This document shows positions 1-4,684 of a stretch of DNA of 6,937 nucleotides, piece after piece; the stretch's first letter is position 1, and each line of letters opens with the position of its first letter. A program made the position numbers and the translations under genes. The notes beneath the pieces are model-generated. The model had not been told where the DNA came from, made no database searches, and saw only the letters and a list, made by a program, of their open reading frames with translations. Source of the stretch: a bacterium (GTDB lineage: Bacteria > Patescibacteriota > Minisyncoccia > UBA6257 > 1-14-0-10-44-23); contig JAUYME010000032.1 in assembly GCA_030699515.1 (NCBI GenBank), forward strand, positions 1-6,937, read 5' to 3'.

Positions 1-8
1 AAAGCCCT

Positions 9-21
9 AAGGCTTCGCCTT
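9..21. other. Small hairpin at left edge
   Basis: AAGGC (9-13) pairs with GCCTT (17-21) around a TTC loop. It may be the tail of a terminator of a gene lying to the left of the window, but no clear T-tract follows on either strand, so its role is not settled. Confidence 0.3.
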
Positions 22-122
22 TGAATTGTCATTAATTAGCAACAAAAGCTGCTAACTAAATCCAATCCAGGAATATTGGGACAACAAGAAAATATTGAAT
101 TCTAATTTCTTATTGTCGCCTT

Positions 123-192
123 GTTCTACATTAAAAATGTAGAACGTATAAATGCTGAATTTGTTCTACATCGATCTGCATTGATGTAGAAC
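123..192. repeat. Tandem palindromes with GTTCTACAT half-sites
   Basis: Two inverted repeats use the same 9-base half-site. In the first, GTTCTACAT (123-131) pairs with ATGTAGAAC (137-145) across a 5-base loop. In the second, the same half-site plus one base (163-172) pairs with its complement (183-192). Four copies in alternating orientation, with palindrome centres about 44 bases apart (close to four helical turns), look like paired operator sites for a dimeric regulator. They could instead be hairpins acting in RNA. No other copy was seen in the window. The regulator is unknown. Confidence 0.55.
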
Positions 193-210
193 GGTTTATT
201 TTTCTATATT
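181..210 (+). promoter_or_regulatory. Possible promoter overlapping the palindrome
   Basis: A -35-like TTGATG (181-186) and a -10-like TATATT (205-210) are separated by 18 bases, which would start transcription near 217 and read into the hairpin-rich stretch. The -35 overlaps the right arm of the second GTTCTACAT palindrome, an arrangement expected for repression. Both boxes are imperfect, so this is a moderate call. Confidence 0.35.
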
Positions 211-216
211 TCAATG

Positions 217-470
217 AGCTAGGTAATTACGGCCCTGCTTCGCCAAGGCTTTGCAGGGTGATGAATCAAAGATTCATCAAAAGTAATACACCTACTTTGT
301 TTCCCGCTGCTCTGAAATCGGGAAGCAAAGTAGATGTACTTTGGCAAGTGTGTCGTATTGTGCTGAGCGACCTTCTGTCAGCTCGTGGGGGATATTATAC
401 GCGTGCGCTTTTTCTCTGTCAATGCTTTGTGAGTTTTTGGGCGCCCCGATGGTCATCGGGGCGCCCGGGA
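217..470 (+). ncRNA. Hairpin-rich non-coding stretch, possible structured RNA or leader
   Basis: No convincing gene was found here; short open frames across it are interrupted by strong inverted repeats and show no family resemblance. Visible stems are CCCTGC/GCAGGG (233-238 with 253-258), GATGAATC/GATTCATC (260-267 with 271-278), a 15-pair stem with one G-T wobble (292-306 with 319-333), and GAGCGAC/GTC-A-GCTC (365-371 with 377-384, one bulge). Segment 326-332 can alternatively pair with 337-343 (CAAAGTA/TACTTTG), which would break the 15-pair stem. Such a switch resembles an attenuator or riboswitch. It may be the leader of the gene at 526 or a separate RNA. I recognise no known RNA family. 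Confidence 0.35.
439..466. repeat. GC-rich hairpin with CCCGATGG core
   Basis: A perfect 12-pair stem (439-450 with 455-466) closes a GGTC loop. There is no T-tract on the 3' side of either strand; five T residues lie on the left instead, so it is not a standard intrinsic terminator. Its central 16 bases (445-460) match the core of the rpmE terminator (2057-2072) at 15 of 16 positions, which suggests a recurring hairpin module in this genome. Confidence 0.55.
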
Positions 471-525
471 GGGTAATCGGTCAAATTAATCAAAGAGAAA
501 TAAATATCGCTCTAAAACGTCAAAT

Positions 526-1221
526 ATGCATATGAAAGTATTTTGGACAATTATCATTTTAGCTATTATTGCCGCTCTTGTTGTTTTGATATTTTATCCT
601 TTTGATTTTGAGAACGGTTTGAATGGTGATGGGAATGGCGTAAGTAATGGAACGGACAACGGGACCAGCACGGAAGATGTTGATATAGATGCTATTGTGC
701 TGGATCAGTCCCATTCAAGCCCTGTTAACGGATTTAGCATAAAATATGGCGATGAGTTAGGGTTTTTAGTAACTGATGAACAAATCAATCTTTTGGGATA
801 TTCAGCAGTTTGTGATACCGAGACTTCCGTCGGATGCGTTGTGTTTTTAGACAGTCTTTTGCCGGGGCGCAATTTTCACGGTGCATCAGTGGATGTTGGA
901 ATATTGGCCGACATAGAAACTGAGGCAAGCTGTATAGAAATGCGCAGCGGCGAGCAAGACGAGCTTTCAGCAAGGACTATTGATGATGTTGAGTTTTCTG
1001 CTTTTGAATATGGCACTGCCGCAACAAGCAGGCAGGTTACCGGCCTGCGCTACAGAGCCTTTGAGAATGGCAGGTGTTACCAAATTTCAAGATTAGTTGA
1101 AACTACAAGCTTTGATGTTTACGAGCCGGGAACAATTAGAGAGTTCACTGACGGGGAAAGAGGAGAGCTGGAAGATTTGTTGGACAGAGTGATAAACAGC
1201 TTTGAATTTTTGGAAGAATAA
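526..1221 (+). CDS. Membrane-anchored protein of unknown function
   Basis: I do not recognise this protein. It has 231 residues from the ATG at 526; a second in-frame ATG at 532 (starting MKVFW) is equally plausible and loses only two residues. An uncleaved signal-anchor helix covers about residues 5-24, followed by a low-complexity Asn/Gly/Asp/Thr linker (about 29-52) and a soluble domain (about 55-231) that should lie outside the cytoplasmic membrane. The soluble domain has four cysteines (96, 104, 136, 184) that could form disulfides. Its end (VINSFEF near 222-228) resembles the last strand and helix of PsbP/Mog1-like folds, but this is only a weak impression. No Shine-Dalgarno site precedes either start, and a clear promoter was not seen. 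The gene stands alone between two hairpin-rich non-coding stretches. Confidence 0.8.
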   Translation: MHMKVFWTIIILAIIAALVVLIFYPFDFENGLNGDGNGVSNGTDNGTSTEDVDIDAIVLDQSHSSPVNGFSIKYGDELGFLVTDEQINLLGYSAVCDTETSVGCVVFLDSLLPGRNFHGASVDVGILADIETEASCIEMRSGEQDELSARTIDDVEFSAFEYGTAATSRQVTGLRYRAFENGRCYQISRLVETTSFDVYEPGTIREFTDGERGELEDLLDRVINSFEFLEE

Positions 1222-1257
1222 AGAGAGGCAATAGGAGTAGAAAGGTAATAGTAGAAT

Positions 1258-1281
1258 AATTACGTAATAAATTACGTAATT
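1258..1281. repeat. Tandem ATTACGTAAT palindrome
   Basis: The self-complementary ATTACGTAAT occurs twice, at 1259-1268 and 1271-1280, two bases apart, and the pair also forms an 11-base inverted repeat (1258-1268 with 1271-1281). It lies 9 bases before the -35 box of the next promoter, where an activator or repressor could bind. It could also act as a weak terminator for the gene ending at 1221, since CTTTCT follows, but that tract is poor in T. Confidence 0.5.
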
Positions 1282-1290
1282 CTTTCTCGT

Positions 1291-1318
1291 TTGACTTTTG
1301 GGTTAAAAATGCTAGAAT
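1291..1318 (+). promoter_or_regulatory. Strong extended -10 promoter before the structured RNA/rpmE
   Basis: TTGACT (1291-1296) is one base from the -35 consensus. TAGAAT (1313-1318) is one base from the -10 consensus and is preceded by the extended -10 dinucleotide TG (1310-1311). The spacer is 16 bases. Transcription should start near 1325, exactly where the GC-rich structured stretch begins. It is one of the two best promoters in the window. Confidence 0.75.
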
Positions 1319-1324
1319 CGCGAG

Positions 1325-1655
1325 CAAAGGTAGGCCCTGCCATGAGGGTGGGGTAGGCTCCATCGAGGGAGATTAGTCAGTGAACTACGAAAAGCTTTCC
1401 GAGCCTGTGGGTCCCGGTGTGCGAGCTGTGGCAGCGGCTCACGCACCAGCGAAGGACAAGTGGTCTGTGCCTAGGCACGATGGCCAGGGACCTGGCAGTG
1501 TGGTCCCCGAAGATCCGGTCGCCTTCGACCAATACCGTGGCGACCCCACGGTCAAAGACAGGCGGAGTTGTTCCTGCTGAAAGTACAGACCGTTCGCATC
1601 ACACGTCCCCATGTACAGGCGTCTCGCCTTTGGGGACGCTTGTACTTTCTGGGCA
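1325..1655 (+). ncRNA. Structured RNA or long rpmE leader, family not recognised
   Basis: About 330 bases, roughly 60% GC by hand count, stand between AT-rich genes and are dense in helices. Stems seen: 1335-1341 with 1347-1353 (7 pairs including G-U), 1356-1360 with 1401-1405, 1416-1426 with 1437-1447 (11 positions, one mismatch), 1467-1470 with 1475-1478, 1483-1487 with 1492-1496, the last two enclosed by GGAC/GTCC (1454-1457 with 1503-1506), 1517-1521 with 1526-1530, 1534-1540 with 1546-1552 (7 perfect pairs), and a nested 3' arm: 1579-1587 with 1641-1649 (9 pairs), 1604-1610 with 1632-1638 (7) and 1617-1621 with 1625-1629 (5). A strong promoter precedes it. No T-tract terminator separates it from rpmE, so it may be a leader, or an RNA processed from the same transcript. 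The conserved sequences of RNase P RNA, tmRNA, SRP RNA and T-box leaders were looked for by eye and not found. Confidence 0.6.
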
Positions 1656-1679
1656 TTTATATTAGTCTTGGAAATCAAG

Positions 1680-2048
1680 ATGAAGAAAGATATACATCCA
1701 ACATATTTTCCAGAAGCTAAAGCCACCTGCGGTTGCGGGACGACTTTTGTGATTGGCTCTACTACAGAAAAGATTGAGGTGGAAATTTGTTCTAACTGCC
1801 ACCCTTTTTATACAGGTAAAGAAAAAATTATTGACACAGCCGGAAAGGTAGAGAAGTTTAAGGCGAAAAGAGAAGCTGCTTCCAAAGCTCCAAAGAAAGC
1901 GAAGAAGGTAAGAAGGAAGAATGCTAAGGATGATTCTGAGTCAGCAGGTAAGCGAAAGTTCAAAGAGAAGGTAGTTGGAAAGAAAAAGGCAAAAAAGGTA
2001 GCGAAGAAGACAAAGAAGGTTGCAAAAAAGGCAACAGTAAAGAAATAG
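1680..2048 (+). CDS. rpmE: 50S ribosomal protein L31 with lysine-rich C-terminal extension
   Basis: The first 64 or so residues are a clear bacterial L31, the large-subunit protein that bridges toward the small subunit. It begins MKKDIHP, has the zinc ligand set CGC (17, 19) and CSNC (37, 40), and carries the family signature HPFYTGK (41-47) followed by DTAGKVEKF (52-60). All four zinc cysteines are present, so it is the zinc-binding (C+) form. The start is the ATG at 1680, where L31 homology begins; a weak GGAA lies 6 bases upstream. The total is 122 residues against the usual 65-90. Residues 65-122 form a basic tail, 27 of 58 residues Lys/Arg, with AKK/VAKK repeats like histone H1 tails, which probably contacts rRNA. 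It may be transcribed from the promoter at 1291 through the structured stretch; a possible -10 TATATT (1658-1663) could also start it alone. Confidence 0.95.
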   Translation: MKKDIHPTYFPEAKATCGCGTTFVIGSTTEKIEVEICSNCHPFYTGKEKIIDTAGKVEKFKAKREAASKAPKKAKKVRRKNAKDDSESAGKRKFKEKVVGKKKAKKVAKKTKKVAKKATVKK

Positions 2049-2080
2049 AAAAACGTCCCGATGGCCATCGGGACGTTTTT
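2049..2080. terminator. Intrinsic terminator of rpmE
   Basis: A perfect 16-base inverted repeat (2049-2064 with 2065-2080) starts one base after the rpmE stop codon. The GC-rich part ACGTCCCGATGG pairs with its exact complement, and A and T runs flank it, so it can terminate transcription in both directions. The core CCCGATGGCCATCGGG nearly repeats the hairpin at 439-466. Confidence 0.9.
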
Positions 2081-2092
2081 CTATTTTCTTGA

Positions 2093-2101
2093 TGATATAC
2101 T
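2093..2101 (+). promoter_or_regulatory. Extended -10 element, leaderless start
   Basis: TGATATACT gives an extended -10 (TG at 2093-2094, TATACT at 2096-2101). Transcription would start about 6-7 bases later, at or next to the ATG at 2108, so the message is probably leaderless. No convincing -35 is present; the position falls in the rpmE terminator T-tract. Confidence 0.6.
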
Positions 2102-2107
2102 TTTTAT

Positions 2108-2431
2108 ATGAATCCAAGAGAAGGATATAAAAAAGCGCTTTGGTATTTAATCCCAACTTTTTTGATTTATTTGGGGTTTGTGCTTTATCCTTTTTTGTCT
2201 AAGTGTGGTCTTAACATAGTATATTTTTTGATATATGCCCCTGCTATAGCTTTGGGGTCAGTAACAATACTTCTTATTGTTTGGTGTTTTTGGCGCAAAA
2301 TGCGAAGTTTAAATCAAAATATTGGTTATCCAAGATTCTTGAGCAGAGCTTCTATGATATTTTTTGTGTTAACCGTTTTGGCTTCCGTGGTGACAATTTT
2401 AATTATTGTTAATCAAAATTTTTGCGTATAG
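2108..2431 (+). CDS. Small three-helix membrane protein, unknown function
   Basis: I do not recognise this 107-residue protein. Three hydrophobic helices are visible at about residues 11-30, 36-61 and 80-102, with short basic loops (RKMRS at about 63-67, SR at 79-80), so it is an integral membrane protein. The positive charges at the N-terminus (REGYKK) and after helix 2 suggest that both the N-terminus and the loop between helices 2 and 3 are cytoplasmic. No catalytic or binding motif is seen. The start is set by the first ATG and by the extended -10 immediately upstream; there is no ribosome binding site. It is a single-gene unit between the rpmE terminator and a hairpin-rich spacer. Confidence 0.7.
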   Translation: MNPREGYKKALWYLIPTFLIYLGFVLYPFLSKCGLNIVYFLIYAPAIALGSVTILLIVWCFWRKMRSLNQNIGYPRFLSRASMIFFVLTVLASVVTILIIVNQNFCV

Positions 2432-2485
2432 TTTCAATATTTAAATTTAACTGAAGCTGATCTAATTATCTTTAGGTTTTGATTG

Positions 2486-2512
2486 CAAATTAACCTTCGG
2501 TTTGCTAATTTG
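2486..2512. other. Hairpin in spacer before lipoprotein gene
   Basis: CAAATTA (2486-2492) pairs with TAATTTG (2506-2512), and AACC/GGTT (2492-2495 with 2499-2502) forms a stem around TTC inside. A smaller repeat, GCCAA/TTGGC (2521-2525 with 2529-2533), follows. These could end transcription of the gene at 2108, but no T-tract follows. The spacer 2432-2610 holds no other gene that I can see. Confidence 0.35.
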
Positions 2513-2539
2513 ACACTTAGGCCAATATTTGGCTATTTA
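2510..2539 (+). promoter_or_regulatory. Possible promoter of the lipoprotein gene
   Basis: A perfect -35 TTGACA (2510-2515) is followed after 18 bases by TATTTA (2534-2539), a poor -10. Transcription would begin near 2546 and leave a leader of about 65 bases containing two hairpins. The good -35 and poor -10 make this uncertain. Confidence 0.35.
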
Positions 2540-2563
2540 CAGCCAGTGCGTTACTGGATGTAA
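2537..2563 (+). repeat. Hairpin at left border of GC-rich unit
   Basis: TTACA (2537-2541) pairs with TGTAA (2559-2563), then after a G-A mismatch CCAGT (2543-2547) pairs with ACTGG (2553-2557) around GCGTT. It marks roughly where AT-rich sequence gives way to the GC-rich lipoprotein unit. Confidence 0.45.
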
Positions 2564-2580
2564 GTTCGTTGACAACAAAA

Positions 2581-2597
2581 CTGGCGCAAGGCGCCAG
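2581..2597. repeat. Palindrome CTGGCGC-AAG-GCGCCAG before lipoprotein gene
   Basis: Seven-base arms (2581-2587 with 2591-2597) surround AAG, ending 13 bases before the ATG of the lipoprotein gene. The arms TGGCGC/GCGCCA recur in the large palindrome after that gene (4625-4658), so both ends carry related palindromes. In the message it would sit just upstream of the start and could hinder ribosome entry. Confidence 0.5.
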
Positions 2598-2610
2598 AGA
2601 AAGAGTGGCA

Positions 2611-4608
2611 ATGCGCATCTTCATGATCTTGGCCCTGTTGCTCCTGGCCGCTTGTGGCGGTGGTGGTGGATCGGACCCTGCTCCGGCAAGCTACGATGTC
2701 GCCCTGCTCTTTGTGAGCGGGCATGAGATCGGTAAGCCGAACGAATCCTATCTTCACAAGGAGGACGACGTCGGCCCGTTCTTGTTGGATGCGGTACGAC
2801 AGGCGTTTCCAAGCACGATTGCGGTGTATTACCGGGATGGTGTCGATTCAGTTGAGACAGATGGGGTGGTCTATGGGGGCAGCGATGCTTTCATAGAGGA
2901 TCTCAATCGTGGCTTCAACGCTTCTCGTGTCTGTGTGATTGCACACAGCCATGGCGGCCCGAGGGCTGTGCGGATGATTCGCGACTTGCCCAACAAGTTC
3001 GTTCATCACATGGTGCTTCTGGATGCCAACAGCTACTTGGGCGAAGGGTCCGGGCACGATGACAGCGGTGCTGATGAAGAAGCTATCTTTGATTCGGACA
3101 TCGCCATTTTCCATCAACATCCCGCGGTTGCGGCGAACACAGGGCTGCTTCCTGACACCAATCGACCTGGAGTTGGTGGCTACCAACTCCACAGTCTTGA
3201 GCAACAAGACGTCGTTCCTTGGAACGTGTGGTCTTGCCTTGAGTACCGGCTAGAGGACGGGGTTTCGACCGCACTTGATGACCACTGGGCCTTGCGCTCG
3301 GACGGTTCTGATGTGCGGATCACTCCGCGCATCGCAATTGGCGATGACCACGGCAGCATCCACAAGCCGGCAGTGAGCGGTACCCCGGCGGCAGTGGCTG
3401 CTTGGCTGATCGAGCAGCTGCAAACACCAATCAGCAACGGGGGCTTTCAGTACGATCGCTCCAATTCGCTCGCTGATGTTGCCAGCGGAGGCATCGTCTC
3501 GGCTGATTTCAACAAGGACGGGCTCAAGGATGTTGCTCTTGCTTTGAGCAACGGGCAAGTTGCTGTGCTGAAGGGCAGTAGTGGGGGCGGCGCTCTGCTG
3601 AGCGCACCCAGCTATTTCTCTGTCGGTGCGGAAGTTACCCAGATCGTTGCCTTTGATGGCGACCGTGACGACAAAGTAGATCTTGTGCTTGTCGGCGAGA
3701 ACGAAGTGCAGATCTGGCATGGTCAAGGGGATGGCAATTTCACTGACAAGGTTACTCTTGATCAGTGGGGTTCTGATTTCCCTGTATCCGTGGCAACTGC
3801 GGACCTGACCGGCGACGAGCATCCTGACCTAGTCGTTCTTACGGACGGATGCGAGCTCTTCTTGCTTGAGGGTGGAGGGGCAAGCAGGTTCTGGAACAGT
3901 CCGGTGAGCCTTGGCTTCCTTCCGGGTGCTAGCGGTGCGAACGGCCTGGCGCTTTACATGGAAGACTTGGATGATGACGGGGTTTGCGACTTGCTTGCAA
4001 GCAACATTGATTCTGGTTCGTCCAGCAACGTGTTCTTTGCGGTAGGGAGCAGGCTGGGTAACGGATCAACTACCTTCAGCCTGGGATCAGCCAGCCAGAT
4101 CCTTGATGATAGAGAGAAAGATGGAACATTCCCTCTCAATGTTGGAGTGGCCGACTTCGACGGCGATGACAACAGAGACATAGTTACGCTCTCTGGAGGC
4201 ATTGCTAGTGAGGCTGTGTTCTTCTTCAACGACGGGGCTGGTTCCTTCGGCAACTCTGTCTACAAGGAAGGGGACCTCCCGCAGTCTGTACATGCCCTTG
4301 CGTGGGCAGACTGCGATGGCGATGGGTACCTTGACGTTTTGGCGGCACGAGGCACAAGCGTCGTCTTCTACAGGCGAGGGCATCAGAGCAACGGGCTCTT
4401 GCTGGACTACTACGAAGAGGGCCTGAGCGGATTTTCGCCCTTCTCGTCTGTGGTGCTTGGAGATTTCAATGGCGACGGCCATTTGGACTTTGCGAGTGCC
4501 GGAGGAGCAGATAACCGCCTTGCTACGTATAGGGGCGGTGTCTATGATGGCCCTGGGTCAGGCGATGGTGGCGATCTTGACGAGATCATCCCCAAGCCCA
4601 GGCGCTGA
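2611..4608 (+). CDS. Lipoprotein with hydrolase-like domain and seven FG-GAP repeats
   Basis: A 665-residue secreted lipoprotein. The lipoprotein signal peptide is at residues 1-14 with lipobox LAAC (Cys15 lipidated), then a GGGGGSDPAP linker. Residues about 27-272 look like an alpha/beta hydrolase: a nucleophile-elbow-like AHSHGG (111-116, Ser113), LLDAN (Asp138) and a late DDHGSIH (His247 or His251) could form the catalytic triad; the substrate is unknown. Residues about 290-645 hold seven FG-GAP/VCBS repeats, with calcium-type Asp-rich loops at 299, 349, 398, 452, 515, 567 and 618 (for example DFDGDD and DFNGDG), enough for a complete seven-bladed propeller, often used for binding or adhesion. 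The ATG at 2611 is chosen because the signal peptide begins there; the TTG at 2569 would add 14 charged residues ahead of it. GC content and codon use are unlike the neighbours and look proteobacterial, suggesting transfer. The specific hydrolase function is inferred from motifs only. Confidence 0.9.
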   Translation: MRIFMILALLLLAACGGGGGSDPAPASYDVALLFVSGHEIGKPNESYLHKEDDVGPFLLDAVRQAFPSTIAVYYRDGVDSVETDGVVYGGSDAFIEDLNRGFNASRVCVIAHSHGGPRAVRMIRDLPNKFVHHMVLLDANSYLGEGSGHDDSGADEEAIFDSDIAIFHQHPAVAANTGLLPDTNRPGVGGYQLHSLEQQDVVPWNVWSCLEYRLEDGVSTALDDHWALRSDGSDVRITPRIAIGDDHGSIHKPAVSGTPAAVAAWLIEQLQTPISNGGFQYDRSNSLADVASGGIVSADFNKDGLKDVALALSNGQVAVLKGSSGGGALLSAPSYFSVGAEVTQIVAFDGDRDDKVDLVLVGENEVQIWHGQGDGNFTDKVTLDQWGSDFPVSVATADLTGDEHPDLVVLTDGCELFLLEGGGASRFWNSPVSLGFLPGASGANGLALYMEDLDDDGVCDLLASNIDSGSSSNVFFAVGSRLGNGSTTFSLGSASQILDDREKDGTFPLNVGVADFDGDDNRDIVTLSGGIASEAVFFFNDGAGSFGNSVYKEGDLPQSVHALAWADCDGDGYLDVLAARGTSVVFYRRGHQSNGLLLDYYEEGLSGFSPFSSVVLGDFNGDGHLDFASAGGADNRLATYRGGVYDGPGSGDGGDLDEIIPKPRR

Positions 4609-4624
4609 CGCCCAACGCAACGAA

Positions 4625-4658
4625 CAGGGTGGCGCGTGACTAGTCACGCGCCACCCTG
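4625..4658. repeat. Perfect 34-base palindrome after the lipoprotein gene
   Basis: Seventeen bases (4625-4641) are followed directly by their exact reverse complement (4642-4658), with CTAG at the centre. It begins 17 bases after the stop codon. It can form a very stable hairpin that protects the message end or helps termination, and as DNA it could be a recombination or binding site. Its arms contain TGGCGC/GCGCCA, as does the palindrome at 2581-2597. Confidence 0.8.
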
Positions 4659-4660
4659 CG

Positions 4661-4684
4661 ACAACCTAATTAAGGTTGTTTTTT
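4661..4684 (+). terminator. Intrinsic terminator of the lipoprotein gene
   Basis: ACAACCT (4661-4667) pairs with AGGTTGT (4673-4679) around AATTA, followed by a run of six T (4679-4684). It reads on the plus strand, and its T-run overlaps the stop codon of the convergent histidine kinase gene (4683-4685). On the minus strand the hairpin is not followed by a T-run, so it should mainly serve the plus-strand gene. Confidence 0.85.

Noticed and set aside
258..535. Two overlapping short proteins in the left spacer
   Set aside because: Both cross the strong hairpins at 292-333 and 439-466, have no recognisable domain, and have no ribosome binding site.
1346..1369. G-quadruplex in the G-rich run
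   Set aside because: The fourth G-run is separated by a long loop and one run has only two G; ordinary pairing with the preceding C-run explains the sequence better.
1325..1655. RNase P RNA, tmRNA, SRP RNA or T-box leader
   Set aside because: Length and structure suggested these, but the conserved core sequences (GAAAGUCC and ACAGAA of RNase P, the TTCGAAT arm of tmRNA, the GGAA tetraloop region of SRP, the T-box GGTGG-ACC) are not present by eye.
1611..1679. Upstream ATG extension of L31
   Set aside because: It adds 23 residues unlike any L31 and overlaps the 3' arm of the structured RNA; L31 homology starts exactly at 1680.
1380..1726. Protein-coding frames on both strands across the structured stretch
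   Set aside because: They run through strong hairpins on both strands, resemble no family, and conflict with each other; GC-rich RNA sequence readily leaves such open frames.
2569..2610. TTG start for the lipoprotein
   Set aside because: It would place 14 polar and charged residues before the lipoprotein signal peptide and would begin upstream of the palindrome at 2581; the ATG at 2611 gives a normal signal sequence.
2848..4482. Long minus-strand frames opposite the lipoprotein gene
   Set aside because: They are antisense shadows in GC-rich coding sequence with no domain resemblance, while the plus strand has clear FG-GAP repeats.
4610..4680. Integron attC-like site (GCCCAAC just after the lipoprotein stop, followed by a palindrome)
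   Set aside because: GCCCAAC fits the RYYYAAC half of an attC site, but the partner GTTGGGC-type half is missing on the far side of the palindrome, and no integrase or second cassette is visible.
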